Shown here: positions 14,901 to 27,710 of the stretch, piece by piece
Numbering within the stretch: the first letter of the stretch is position 1
How the letters are laid out: each line of letters begins with the position of its first letter
DNA from: Lates calcarifer
Taxonomy: Eukaryota > Chordata > Actinopteri > Centropomidae
Length of the DNA stretch: 64,000 bases
Direction of reading: 5' to 3'
Assembly: GCF_001640805.2 (NCBI RefSeq)
Contig: NC_066843.1
Coordinates: 9,821,686-9,885,685 of the forward strand
Program-made: the position numbers and the translations under genes
The notes under the pieces: generated by a model
Told to the model about the DNA's origin: nothing
What the model saw: only the letters and a program-made list of their open reading frames with translations
Database searches by the model: none

Positions 14901-17900
14901 AGGAAATACACACCTATCATCACTGCAAATCTGTATTTTTTAAAAAAACCAGAGCAAGGCAAACAAAAAACATCTTTCTACAGCATGTGCCCCAGCCTGC
15001 TGACCTCAACTCAGAGTCTTGGCAGTGGCAGGGTGACCCAGCCAGCGAGTGGATTGGGGGCTGAGATGGGACTGCTCCCCTCTAAACAGCAGGAGCGCCC
15101 TGATGAATGTTTCCGAGAAGGATCGGAAACAAGACCAAATTTTTCTCTTTTTTTTTCTTTTCTTTTCTTTTTCTTTTTTTTTTAAGACAGGCCTTTCCAT
15201 GGGCAATTTTCCCAGGACGACCCCATTATTATTCCACAGAGACGTCTGCCCCCTCCGAACCCTATGGGTGGTCTTTCTGAAGGCAAAAGGAAGAGGAAAA
15301 GAAAAGGAAAAGAGGGGGGAAAAATCTGGTGATACACCCGTGGAGACTGGACAACAATAAAATACACAACAAAGTAAAATGAGACAAAACAAGGTGAAGA
15401 GTCAAACCACACTTTTAACATATTGCGTACAGTACTCTGTTTTAATTGCTGGACTGTGTGTCTGGGTGTGTTGGTGTACATATATTTCTATACTTCAGGA
15501 AAAATAGTCTGATATAGCAGATTGATGTCTAATCAATGCAAACATATGATCATAAATTTATTATAAAATCTTATCCAGATTTATGTTTGGATTTCAAACA
15601 TAATACTGTAAACATTAAAAGTTTATTGTGTGCTCTTAGTATATTTGTGCTACTGGTAATCATTCCTCTGTTTAGATTACCTACAGGGACAGCTTGAATT
15701 GACCCCCACACTGAGTTCCTTTTAAATTGTCCAGTCCATAAAATTCTTTTTTTCCCCCTCTCTCTTAAACCAATAAGACACATCCAGTGGAGGAAACCCC
15801 TGCTAAATCACACGGAAAGACAAGTTGACCACAAGGCCGTTTCCATGGAGGCTACACTCTCAGCTTAAGAACTACTATGTGCTGATTCAAGTTGGGAGCA
15901 AAGGGAGGACACATTTCCTACGTCCTGAAATGTATTGATTGTTGTTGACATTGAATCAGAAGAATTACACGACGAACAGTCAGCGGAGTCAACTCACTCT
16001 TGGGGAACGATATGTATTTACGGTTGCAATTCCCTCCTGTCACCGTTTGATTTCGCTCAGTGTCGGAGTAGACTTAGGAAGTGAGACTTTGCCCCACAGC
16101 CATCTATCTTGCGCTGGCCCCATGAGGACAGCAGCCTGTGCCAAGAGGCCGAGCTGGGCCAGCCTGCTGGAACCCTTGGTAAGCTCCCTGCCTTTGTCTG
16201 AGGATGTGGAAGAAACCTGGCACTGGCCCGAGGTCAGCGTCACAAAATTATATTACCATAATCCCATTAAGTGTGTCTGAGGCCTCGTGAGCTCCAGCTC
16301 AGTCTTGGAGGAAGGTAGGTGAGGGCTGGCGGTGGGTGGGTTTGTACTGAAGAACACAGTCAGTGGAAAATATGAGATTGCAGTTTACTTGCACTTTAAA
16401 CGTGTATATTTCAGCCTATGTGATATTTTTGGTTTCAGTGCCTGATGCAAAAATGCATCATTAACTTAGATATTAGTGTAGATCTCAGTTGAAAAATTCC
16501 CAAAGCATGTGTTTTATCACAGTATGTGGTAAATTATTGTCTATGACACCAATATATCACAGTAAAAAAGCATATAAATGTTCCTATGAGCAAGACAACT
16601 CTCCATAATTGAATCCAGGAGCCTAAACAAGATGATGGATCAAGTGGGTTTGTCTATAAGCTTTATATAATCAAGGGTTCTCATCCTTATCTTTATTATC
16701 CCTCATCATTCAGAAAAGGATTCTCTCCAATAATAATGAGATTTTCCGTCCATCTTTGCATTTGTTTCCAATTAAGACACTGAGAGCAAAGTCTGAGCCG
16801 TCCAAGCAGCCACGGATACAGTAGTTTGTCTTCGCTAATTCCCTCATCCGTACCTGGTAGATCTCCATAGAACACATCATTTCACAGTACACATGCCCAT
16901 TAGGCACAGGTTATTTGAAAGGAGGCAAATCGACATGTCAGCAAAACCGATACCATCCTCACGGGGCATGAGAGCTGGATAGAAGCCAAGCTCTGGTAGT
17001 TGATCCTTGAGGCATAACTGTGGCTGTACATAGAGATTATCTGACGTGTAACATAGGAATGCAGCCTAGTTTCTGTGTTGTTTCATTGTTTTATACTGTG
17101 ACCACAACTATGTATAAAATAACCAAAATTGGATCATAATGACCTATTTTTTTCTGCATGCAGTCTACTATTTATAGACATGTTCAGCTTCTGAATTGCA
17201 AACAGGAGGACTGATCTGAGGTTTCTGTTTGCTTTCTTTCAAAGGTCATAATTATCTTTTACATTTGTCCTGTACTGGATAACAGCAAGAAAAACAATGT
17301 AAATTGAGTTACGCATAGGGTGGAGTGTGTGTATGTGCATGACTTCTCTGTGGAGCGGAGGTATTAGTTGCTAGCTCTCGCAGCTGACTACATTGAGTTT
17401 CAGAGTATTATCAGCAGCCATTTCTTTACTTACAGTGCCCAGTATCTCAAACATACCTCCCCGATGTTTGTCCATTCCATCTACGGGACAACCAGTAGGA
17501 CATAATCCCTTGTCCAAATAAGTTAATACCTCAACTAACATGTAAAAGTAAAGTTCAGGGCCAAACACAGATTCCTGAGAGACAGACAGTGCCTAACCTG
17601 GCAGTAAACCAATTAATTACACACAGTTGCGCAGTTTGTCATGGAGACACAAAAGTGAAACACACACACACACAACCATGCAGGCTCTCAGAGTCTCACA
17701 CACTAAACGCGGAAACAAAAAACTATTTTTGTTTTTCTTACAAACTAAGGTATCAATTTCACGTTTTCCATATCTCTGCAATCCTCTGCTTTGCAAGCTC
17801 CTTTGTGTTTATGTGTGTGTTATGTGTGTGTATACTTCTTCGCCTCTGCGCCTCTCACTCCCTTTCCTTTGTTGACCCCCCAAGCTCCAGCATGTGTTCT

Positions 17901-19236
17901 GATATGGTTCGTCTCTGTGGCCTTTTCCTTAGGGGGAAGAGCTTAGTGAAATATGGGCAGAATGCCTCACGGTCAATGGGGTCTTCACCGGCCTCATTTC
18001 CTCCACGCAGAGCGCTGTCAGAGAGCGCTAAGCAGAGCCCCCCCAGGCCTGATGCTGACAGCACAGGAGGAAGCAGACAGTATTAAGTTCCCTTAAAAAT
18101 TAAAGCAAATATCACTTCACTGTAATAAATAGAAGCAGTAACTCAATTTGAGTAAAAGGGCTAATAAGACACAAGTGTCTTGTGATTCACTGCTTAGGGT
18201 TTGCTGGCAGATTACTGCAGCTGAGACAGCTGACTGCTCACATAACTGGGTGACAGGAAGGTGGAAGTTATATCTGCATTAGCTCTGAGACAAAAGCTAA
18301 TATCTGATGAACTCGTATGAACTGAAAGATTTTTTTCAAGAACAAAATTGCTCATGCTCCCATCCCTTCACAAAGTTATGTGTGCAGCCTCTTTAGTGAA
18401 TTAATTGGTAGCAGTTCGGGGATGGGGGTTGGGCAGGGCTTGGGTTTGTTCTGCTCTGTGCCCCTATTATTTTCTCCACAGGCAGTTTAGCGCTTTCCAG
18501 CTACCTCTGAAGCATCAGCAGTTTTGCTCTCATTGTGTGCAGAAGGGAATACTTTGAAACTAGGTGCAGGGGGACTATCTGCAGGAAGCTTTTATGCACC
18601 TCTAATTTTAGAGAACAGCTGCTTTTTCAGATGCCCATTCCTCTCAGACAATTTTTTATCTGTTTGATGGTCACCTCTCTTTTGTGGCAGGCTATCGTTT
18701 TGTTTAGATTTAAAACTTGTTCTAATTTGGCGGCTGTATCTCCAACAAAAACCAAACCTCCTGAGAATTTTTTCCAGTGCCCTTTTTTTCTGCCATGGGG
18801 GCTTAGAAAACATGGAATTAGCATCGTCTCCCAGTGGAGTGCCCTGCAGCAGCAGCAACTGGGGGGGAACAGGTGTGCGTGGTGAGCACATGGTGTGGGT
18901 GATGAGGTCTGCCACATGTTAAATGCATAAAACACAACACTGCTGCTTAACTAGAGCAGAGAGAGACAGAGAGAGAGATGGTAACCTCTAATGGAACTAT
19001 GTTTTTGTGTCTCTGTCAGATTAGAGTGGAGGAAACTAGCCAATACATCTGGAGAAAGAGACAGTGGGAGAAAAAAATTAGTAAAAGGTGCCAGTTAAGT
19101 GTCTTTTTGACGTGGACTAGATGAAGGAGAAATTTGAATCTCTCGCTTTAGAGCAGGATCACACAGTGGGATTTCAATAAATGAGTGAGTGCTGTGCCCA
19201 AGTAGAGAGCCAAAGCTGCCAGACGGTACATCCAGC
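11910..19236. other. Gene-poor DNA downstream of sox9
   Basis: No gene is supported. Short reading frames (for example 12595-12837, 15006-15392 and 17589-18086) overlap low-complexity DNA or lack any domain. Visible items are a T/C-rich tract at 15140-15185, G/A-rich sequence at 15275-15325 and short CA/GT runs near 17660 and 17815. It belongs to the extended noncoding domain around sox9. Confidence 0.6.
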
Positions 19237-19278
19237 CCTCTCTCTCTCTCACTCTCTTTCTCTCTCTCTCTCTCTCTC
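19237..19278. repeat. (CT)n tract
   Basis: An imperfect CT dinucleotide run ends in CAG and is followed by a T10 run. It superficially resembles a splice acceptor, but no exon follows. Confidence 0.9.
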
Positions 19279-19529
19279 AGCTTTTTTTTTTTCTCAAGTC
19301 ACTTTCTGTAACTTGCTGTGAAATTCCAAGGAGACGTCAGGAAGAGAAGAATCAGGAGGCAGACATTTGGTTTTTATGTGCAGTAAAGCCAACTTCTTGA
19401 ATGCAAGACTGCATGTTTTAAAGATTATTTTTCTCGCAGGAGAAGTTCTACTTTATCTTGTTTTGTGTTTGTTGTGTCTTTTAACACTATAGTTTTGTCC
19501 CTATCTGTTAAATGTCATTTTTGCTCAGT

Positions 19530-19730
19530 TTTACCCCCAGCAGATGAGAGGGAAAGGCGTTTGAATCAAACTGCAGAAAAGCAACCCCCCTCCCGAACTC
19601 TATTACCACTGGTTGCCACGGTAATAAAGCCTACTGGCGTTCATGGGCCTCGATAGCCTCTTGGCCGTGGCCAATAGTGAGTGAGATGAGGCTCCTAACC
19701 CTGGGAAAAATCATGCCCTCTCCTGATTTA
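19530..19730. promoter_or_regulatory. Candidate regulatory block with X-box-like motif
   Basis: This unique sequence about 7.6 kb past the sox9 poly(A) site contains GTTGCCACGGTAAT at 19612-19625, close to the RFX X-box consensus (GTTGCC then GGCAAC), plus a CCAAT-like GGCCAATAG near 19669. No coding potential is seen. The call is by appearance only. Confidence 0.25.
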
Positions 19731-20484
19731 TGATAGCTGTGAAAACTTCAAAATTCTCTCCCAGACGTGTCAACAAACATCACAGCGCAGGTTCAGCTAT
19801 GCATGTGCTCATGTGCAAAGATCCAACAGGCCTGTTTGACACCTTGTTAAGGTTTTCCTCTCCTTCCTCCTGCCCTCCATACCCCTGCACATCCATGCCC
19901 CTGTGGCCCCTCTGGGCTCTGGGCACTGACCCCAGAGCCCTGAAAGATCACTCAAAGGAGCCTCCTAACCACCACAACAATCTGGCAACATTTGGCCTCC
20001 AGATTTTTTTCCTGAAGTTTCACCAATGAACCTCCTTTTAAGGCTAGTCTTTACTGTTCAACAGCAAATTCATAACCACTGTTTCAGCTACATGCTGCTT
20101 TTACAGGTAATGTTGACTCAATTAATGATAGAATTCAAACACAATCTCATCACCACAGAATCACAAACTGATGGGATCGGTCAGGAACTAAGAAACAAAA
20201 TGAATTTCTCTACAATTGTAATTGAAAATACTTGTGTAGATCAAACTGGGTTTTTTATATTTATTTTTTTATTCTTGTCAGTCTTCATTCAGTTATACAT
20301 CTGATAATTCAGGGGTCTGTTAACCTTTACATTCTCAGGTTTTATGTCCTACCAAGACCATAACAAGAGTTCAAGGACCTGTGTCCATGTGTCTAATCTG
20401 CCAAAGTACTCCACAATAACCATGAGAACAGACTCTCCTGTAAGATCCACGAATCCACTGTTGCATATCAATGACCCACATCAA
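19731..20484. other. Noncoding DNA
   Basis: Nothing recognisable. The two small reading frames at 19730-20304 on the plus strand have no start context or domain support. Confidence 0.55.
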
Positions 20485-20570
20485 CAGAGAAAGACAGAGA
20501 GCGAGAGAGAGAGAGAGACAGAGAAAAAGAGAGAGAGAGAGAAAGAGAGAGAGAAAACAAAAAGAGAGGA
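20485..20570. repeat. (GA)n-rich purine tract
   Basis: A long imperfect GA/GAAA tract gives spurious Arg-Glu-rich and Ser-Leu-rich reading frames on the two strands. It directly precedes a CA microsatellite. Confidence 0.95.
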
Positions 20571-20594
20571 TAAAAGGGCCCCTTCCCAACACAG

Positions 20595-20595
<1 letters not shown>

Positions 20596-20637
<42 letters not shown>
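20596..20637. repeat. (CA)n microsatellite
   Basis: About 20 CA units. Likely polymorphic. Confidence 0.95.
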
Positions 20638-20643
<6 letters not shown>

Positions 20644-22879
20644 TTACAAACACACACAGGGCAGGCAAGTCCGTGAAATATGACAGCCCCACGGTGAAGA
20701 AGGTGGGGGTGAGGGAAGCCATATTGTAACAATCTTATTCTGTGGTCATTAATCGTATCCTGCTGTTCCAGCCTCCCCGACCGTGTGCGCTGAGCGTATG
20801 TCAAACACATTTCCCCTCTCTCGGTGGGCGCACTCCCAGCCAGCTCTAATGCTGCACAAAGACACAAACCCTGAGAGCTCCTGAAGGCAGACAGGCCAGC
20901 TAATCTCCCCCTCGGACTCCAGCGCCAAGTCCAGAGCTAGGCATAAAGGCACAGAGAGACACAGGCCCACAGGGAATGTCCTCTGGCCCGGCTGCAGCTG
21001 ATGCGGCCACGCTACATTCACAACAAATGCCACGACAAATCATACACATTGTGAATGAAAAGGGAATATTCCAGCAAACATCTTTATCTCTGTCCCTGCT
21101 GGCCTCATGACTAAAAGCTGTGAAATGCTACTGTTTAAATATAAATTGCCTCACTGTTGCTGTTTACCACATGGCTTTCCATAAGTGGGCTCCAAAATGC
21201 AATACAAATGGCTTAGCTCAACTATCTGTCCTAGGTAGGCTTATATGATCAGCACAAAGGGACACTTTAATGTGACACTGGGTTGGAATCAAGAACAAAA
21301 TCATTTGAGATACACTTCTCTTATGTAACTGATTGCAGTTTTAGTATTCCACAGCAATCCTCTAAAATCTGTCCATTGATAAACATAGACAATATCTGGG
21401 CAACCATGGTTATTTGGCAACAGTAAAGTGGTCTTCCCTCTCTTCCTTTCTATCCATCCCTCCCTCTATACTGCTTGTATTGCTCCCTCTTTCCCCCTCC
21501 TGCTGTGCACTGCCTCATTAGGGAAGTGATGATGTAACCCCTCTGTTTCATCAAGCGCTGCCATTTGTCATTATGACTGACAAGTGCTGAGGTGGGCCAA
21601 CTGAGCGACAGGAAAAAAGGCCTCCCATTGGCTCTGTAACTAGTTTCATCTATTGTTACCACCTTTCTCTCACCTTTCTTTCTGACAATGCCTCAGTGCA
21701 TAAAGAATCAAGTATTACTATACTACTACTGTTTAGCACCGTCACTACCATCGCTGTCAAATATAAATACATAAAAAATATAGCGATCATCAGTCAGTCT
21801 CTACATTTCCACATTGTAAGTGGGTCTACATATGTCTCAAAAACTGGAACTGAGGACTATTGCCAGAAACCTGAGAAGTCTCTTGACAAGTGGAGTCTCC
21901 AGAGCAATGGAAAATCAGTCTGAAACCCCATCAATCACGGCACAGGAGATTGGTTGAAAGACCTGCTTTTCACTACCAGTCTGCTCTGAGATCCTGACAA
22001 GATAATAGATTGTGAAGCTGTCAAAAAGGCTTGATTGAGGAGATGTATTGATCGTAAATCAAAGACTTTCCAGCTACTGTAAGTGATATATTGGTATCAC
22101 TACTGTTGTTATGAGTAGAAAATCCTTTTTTATGGGTTCCATTAGAGCTATTGAAGTGGATCAATATGCAGGCTGAGGCATGGGATATTTTATCCTACCA
22201 AATAACTTGGACTTTTGTGATTTTGCCAGCAGACATTAACATCACTTTGAAATAGTTGCTTCTCTTTTCTCAGAAGCTTCCCTAAATGCTCTGAACTAAC
22301 ACATAAGCTCAGGGCCAGGGCAGCAGTCCACAAGGAAGTCAAAAGGAGATAGTGAGGGCCAACAGTAAAAAAAAAAAAAAGATAAAAAAAAGATAAAACT
22401 ATTATCTGAATGTGACAGCAACAAGTAGATGCACAATGAACACTCCTCGCATAAAGACACACTTAAAGTGATCAAATTAGTTTTCCTGTGGTCAAGGGAC
22501 GAGTGTAAGGATCTGGAGATGCCTTGACAGAACCCTTGACCTGTAGGTCTTAGTTTGGGGTGGGTGCCCGTCAGTGGGGACAGGAGGGGGGGTGATTGAT
22601 TGTGTCCCTGTCGGCAGGCTCAGCTGGACATCCTAGAGAGATCTCCCCATCCATCAGATAGTTCAGACGCAGAAGAAGCTGCTTCCAGATGGGAAGCATT
22701 GTTCCTGGGCCACCCTGGCAGACGTCCGGAGGACCCCGCAAGACCCAAAATGTTACTGACAGCAGCCACAGACAGCCTGCAACCTCTGCATCTGTGCCTG
22801 TCTGTCAACGAGTTTCAGGAGTCGTGGGGACACACCCGGCCTAATCAATACCATACACCAGATAGGACATGGGGAAACA
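20638..22879. other. Noncoding DNA
   Basis: No gene is supported. An A-rich run lies at 22367-22394. A GC-richer part near 22600-22850 has reading frames on both strands, but no domain, splice site or start context supports them. Confidence 0.55.
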
Positions 22880-23170
22880 ATAGCTGTCGTTACAATCACA
22901 AGCCATAGCTCACCGTTCATCCGCAGAGTGGAGATAAGAGGTAGCAGCGATGGTGTGCTGGCAGCGATCAGTGTGTCTAGTGACTAGTGAGGCGTAACAT
23001 GGAGACTTAATTGTGGTGCGAGGCCTAATTGCATGGTCAGGACAGGGGGTAATGAGTTAATCCCAAGCCAGTCATCCATGATGAGAATAAGCAAGTCTTC
23101 AGCACAGTAATTACACTGCTCCTCATTAACCTCTAAGCCTTGGGACACGGGGAGAGTGTTATGTGTAAGA
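22880..23170. promoter_or_regulatory. Candidate enhancer rich in homeobox cores
   Basis: This unique block holds many TAAT/ATTA words in close succession (CTTAATTGTGG, CTAATTGCATGG, GTAATGAGTTAATCC, GTAATTACACTG, CTCATTAACC), a composition common in conserved developmental enhancers. It has no open reading frame of note. It lies about 11 kb downstream of sox9. Conservation and activity are inferred, not shown. Confidence 0.35.
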
Positions 23171-25044
23171 TTTTGATGATTTTTCTATCTTTTAATCTCT
23201 TGTACGCGCAAGTAGGTTTGCTAACAGGTTGAGTATTTGTTAGTGGTGGTCTTAAAGGTTAAGCAACAGTCCTCATACCATGCACCAGCCAATCCAGGGA
23301 GGCCAGAGGTTCAGTCAGTGATTTGGAGTACCAGGAGTGCTTGCCAGGTTGCAAGCCCTGTTGACAGATTTGAGTGTATTTTCTAGGAGGGGCTATTCGG
23401 GGGGAAGAGGACCAGGGAGATGTTTAGGGGAATGGGTGGGGATACATGTGATCCCATGGCCCCACTATGACAGGCGTCACACTGCTCTCTACGTGATGAT
23501 CTCTTCCATATGGACCCAGGAATGGTCAGTCTGTGTTTACACGAGCTGATCACCAAAACGTGTCCCAAGACCCGTTCTCTGGCACTCCAGCCCAGGAGGA
23601 GAGCAGACGAAAAAAAGCGCTTGGGCAATCAGGACACCCCCAACCGCCACCACCCCCACCGAAGATCCATTAACGCAGACTGCACAGTGGCACCAAGCAG
23701 AGCAGCGACCTGCCAAAAACACTCACAGTTTCGCATGTACTTATACACATGCACTTAAACACACACCAAGCACTGTTAAAGATTACACCCATCATATTTT
23801 CATAATTGTCGGAGGCACCTGAAGTCAAGGCCAAGTCAACACACTTTGCCTGGCAGCCTATGAAAAGGGCCATTTGTGTGGAATGTATATCAAAAGCATT
23901 TCATCTGTGTTTGCTTCAGCAAATTGAAGAAAATATCAGGGTGTCACATTCAGATGGCATCCTTACAGAATCTGAGCTTCTTTGTCAACCTTGGACTGAA
24001 GAAGGTGTCATATAATTTTAATGAGGTGGAAGTCTAAAGTCTTCTAAGTGTTGTTGCCAACCTAAATCCTGGCACCTGGACTTAAAACTGGTACCGGCCA
24101 GTGCAACGGTACTTACAACCTCCTGCGCTGAAAAAAAGGTGCAGTGTTGAACAGTTGGGACTATTTGGTCCTTTGGAGCTAGCATATATAGGTAGAAAGA
24201 AGCAAGAAACAATCTGCGGGATTCATCATAGAGATGTGTGAGAGATCTCATGGTGACAGAGAAATCTGCAAACTGAATATATATCAGACTGATTATTTCT
24301 CTGGTGTGGCTCCTGTGGGTTTAGGACTCCATCAGCTGAGCTTTTACGCAGAAAAAAATGACTGACCCAAAGCTACCAATCTCCTCTCCTCTGCCTGATA
24401 GCCTCGCCTCTATTCAAAACATCAATTCACCCTCAGAGTATAAACCCCTCTATGGATGTTTGGAAAGGGGGGCTCTCCCCATAGTCTACTTAAATAACCA
24501 CTTCCCCTGGAATGAAAACAGATCCATTATAGGACACTGGTATCTCCTCTCCTACTGGGGCACCTCTCTCAGTCTCTCCTGACTGAGTTCAGGGTCTGGG
24601 CTTAGCGATGGGCGCTGTGATGGCTGAAAACTGCCCCTTCTCTGTTGACTCAGAGCTGGAAGTGAGTAAGCTGAACTCAGACCTTGTCTCGCTAGGGACC
24701 AGCCGCACCCCGCTAATGACATCCAGCCTTGACATTCTTAAAAAGTCTCTGGTTATTAAGGAAAACAAACAAGGACATCAGACTCACTCACTCTCTGTGC
24801 TAACAAATACCGTCCCCAGGCAATCCACTGGATTGCCGGTGCAACTCAATAGTCCCAAGTTGAAAATCAAATCAGGTTATGGTGATTTGGAATGCACAGC
24901 AACTGTGGCCCAGCATTTATCCTATGAGCTGAATGACAGAGGCAGCCATAGATTTGATAACACATGCGTGCAGGTAGGGAGTGTGCCTACCTGACTTATA
25001 GACTCAAGTTTCACAGCTATTATACTGGGAGGAGCAAAGGAGAA
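23171..25044. other. Noncoding DNA
   Basis: No gene is supported. The reading frame at 24608-24994 (128 codons) has no recognisable domain, and its start lies in no promoter-like context. Confidence 0.55.
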
Positions 25045-25155
25045 AACACAAACACACACACACACAAACACACATTTTTAGTCTAGAGTGATGTGCCCTC
25101 ATTGCAAGGGGATTCGCGGTGGGACGCAGTTCTCATCCCATTGGAGGGAGCTCCT

Positions 25156-25159
<4 letters not shown>

Positions 25160-25197
<38 letters not shown>
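25160..25197. repeat. (CA)n microsatellite
   Basis: About 19 CA units, with a smaller interrupted (CA)n at 25048-25075 just upstream. Confidence 0.95.
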
Positions 25198-25201
<4 letters not shown>

Positions 25202-25224
25202 CCCCAACACCCCCTCCCGCCCTT

Positions 25225-25520
25225 CCCCATCTCGCCACACATCATTGCCCTGCTAAACGCTGACAATTGGTGACAAATGGACTGCGCTGCATACTGTGCG
25301 CCAGTTGCCCCGGGAGACAGTGGCGGACCCGGGGCAGGAGAGAGAGCAGAGGAGGAAGGGAGCAGGGAGTCCTTGCAGCAGCAGCAAGGCGCCTGGCACA
25401 GGTGGCTGAAAATCAATACAGATCCGGCCTCTGATTGGGCCTGACAGCACAAGAGCAGCGGAGTGTGGGAATCCACTGAGTGCCACACACAGCTAAATTG
25501 GATGATGAAGGGCATGAGAG
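25225..25520. promoter_or_regulatory. Candidate regulatory block
   Basis: This GC-richer unique sequence holds ACAATTGG and ACAAATGG SOX-like words 3 bp apart (25262-25280), an E-box CAGGTG near 25399 and a reverse CCAAT (GATTGG) near 25433. The minus-strand frames here have no domain support. Function is inferred from motif density and location only. Confidence 0.28.
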
Positions 25521-27350
25521 CAGAGGAGGAGCAGAAGGGAGAGGGGAGGGGTGAAGACACGTTATTCCATATTATCAGGATGACATTTTGACAGGATGAC
25601 AAGGACACGCTCCAAACGCATGCACACATAATACAAGATAAATGAGAGAGACACTTACACAGATGGCATCTCGACACTTATGCACAATTCATATTTTGCA
25701 TGTTTCTGTAGTTTGTTTAAGTCCCGAGGGAATTACACTGTTCGGGGTTAACAACGCAGCTGCTGACAGTGGCACGTTGAGCTATTAGGAGACTAAATGC
25801 TCCGGTTTAGCGCAAATAACAACGACTCATGCATGCATATACGCACGCACTCGTCTGGCTCACTTTCTGTCATGCACAAACACACACTCTTGCTGAGCTT
25901 GCAGACACACTAATTTCACCCAAGGCTGAGTGCACGCAAAAGTGTAGCACGGTGGCCACTTTGCCGTTGTTTGGCCTAAAACATGTGACCAGCCATTCCT
26001 GCAGGCAGGGAGGCTGTGAACAAAGAAACAAATAAATAAATATCAAGTGCAAGAAACAGGAAACGCTCTTAAAAATATGATTGTCGAAGCTTGTACAAGG
26101 TTGTCATCACCTCTGTCGTGTTTTGGAAAAAATACTTTGGTAAGTACATGCCAGTGATTGACAAAATCATTTTAGCACCATAGAGCATACTGTTAAAATG
26201 AACGTACTTCAAGTCCAAGGAAATAACAAAACAAAAACGTTTCTTCATTTTCCATTGTTTACTTTCTTGATCATGATTCACCAACACACTTGTGCGTGGA
26301 ATCATTCCAATTTCCTCCAGGGAGACAGACTCCCCTATCATATTAATGTTGGTGATATCAAGCTTCAGTTCAGAGAACAAGGAGTACAGTTCCTAGAGAG
26401 AATAAAAGATACATGACACAAGGAAAGGAGGTTTAATCAAACTTCTGTGGGAATGAATTGCCTTAAGTGGTTTTTGGCCTGTGCTCAAACTGTGATGTTT
26501 TGATAAATGGATGAGTTCACCATGACTAAATATAAGGTTTTAGACAAATCTACATATTGTACTTTCTGGCTGTGGATAAGTCATTTGTGCAAATTTGAAT
26601 CAGTGCTGATTAACTCAGGCTTAAGGCAAACGTTTGTTAATCATATAGTTGGAACCCACTCAAGGAGACCCCAGTTCACTGTCAGTCTATTTGACAGGGA
26701 GGAACCAAGAGTTGAGTAAGTGACATTCCCATCCTGCACCCCCAGAGAAAGACCCTCCCACATATGACAGTACAAATTAATCAAGATCCCAGACAAACCC
26801 TCACCCTTCATGCAACAAAAGGATTTTCCCAAGGCCTCTATGGCCTCACCAGGCAATTAAACTACATGTGCAAGTGTATGTGCGTGTGTGTGTGCATTTA
26901 TGCATCTATATCAACAACTGCATCCCATGTCATAAATTCTTATTCATGCATTAAACATGAGCAAATATCTGTGTCGTATCAGCAATGTATATTTACGTGC
27001 GTGAGTGTTTGCTTTGTAAGAGTGTGTGTGTTTGTACATGCATGTGGAGGAAAGTGTGTTTTGTGTGAAAAGGGGGGCACAGAGGGGGGCCTCGATCAGC
27101 TGTGTGCAGGTTGCCATCTTTGAGGGGAGGCTGGGTGGGGGTGTGAGGACATGTCGGCCCTGTGTGTGGGAACCCCGCGCTCCTCACTTCTCATACATTG
27201 TTCTCCTGCTCCTACAAACCGTTAATGCCACAAAAGATGCTCAGCCTATTGTGGCCCGGGACAGCTGAGGGGGGAGGGCAATGGGGCGGAGGCAGGCGAA
27301 GGGAGGAGGGGTCTGAGCCCAGCCTGAGTCTGGTATGGCTGCCTTGGCTA
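25521..27350. other. Noncoding DNA
   Basis: Short CA/GT runs and small reading frames without domains; no gene is supported. The T/G-rich part at 26870-27070 gives spurious Cys/Val-rich frames. Confidence 0.55.
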
Positions 27351-27450
27351 CCTCCCCTCCTTTCCTCTCCTCTCTTCTCCTCTCCTGTCCTCTTTCGTCT
27401 CTGCTCCCCTGTCCTGTCCTCCTCTCTTCTTTCCTCTTCTCTCTTCACTC
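27351..27450. repeat. Polypyrimidine (CCTCT)n-like tract
   Basis: About 100 bp is almost entirely C and T on the plus strand, with repeating CCTCTCCT/CTTCTCC words. A homopurine-homopyrimidine tract of this length could form triplex DNA; that is inference. Confidence 0.9.
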
Positions 27451-27539
27451 AGCTCTGCCACTTAGCCCCTCTCAAGAGGATTTGGCCGGGCCGGATTTAG
27501 GGTGCCGATGCTTATCATACAAAAGAATTAAACCAACTC

Positions 27540-27710
27540 AAGGTCCAAGCTTTCTCCTCTAGTCCGCTATGGCTAATCTGAGAATCTGTGAAGGAGGGCT
27601 TAGGTGATGTTACATTTTCATTAGACTTCTGATGGCAAACGGGCCACTAATGGTAAGAGCCCTGGGTGCCATTGTGATGCAAATCCTGATTATTTCTTTA
27701 ATTAAAGCAT
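27540..27710. promoter_or_regulatory. Candidate enhancer between two low-complexity tracts
   Basis: The unique block is bounded by the pyrimidine tract on the left and a G-rich tract (27715-27740) on the right. It contains GGCTAATCTGAG, TTTCATTAGAC, CCACTAATGG, CATTGTGATGC and TTTAATTAAAG, a dense set of homeobox- and SOX-like cores. It has no coding potential. Assignment is by appearance. Confidence 0.3.

Noticed and set aside
20344..20722. Overlapping frames on both strands around 20.5 kb
   Set aside because: They are produced by the (GA)n and (CA)n repeats; their open length is a compositional artefact.
24608..24994. A 128-codon plus frame
   Set aside because: No domain, signal peptide, promoter or poly(A) signal supports it; it is compatible with chance.
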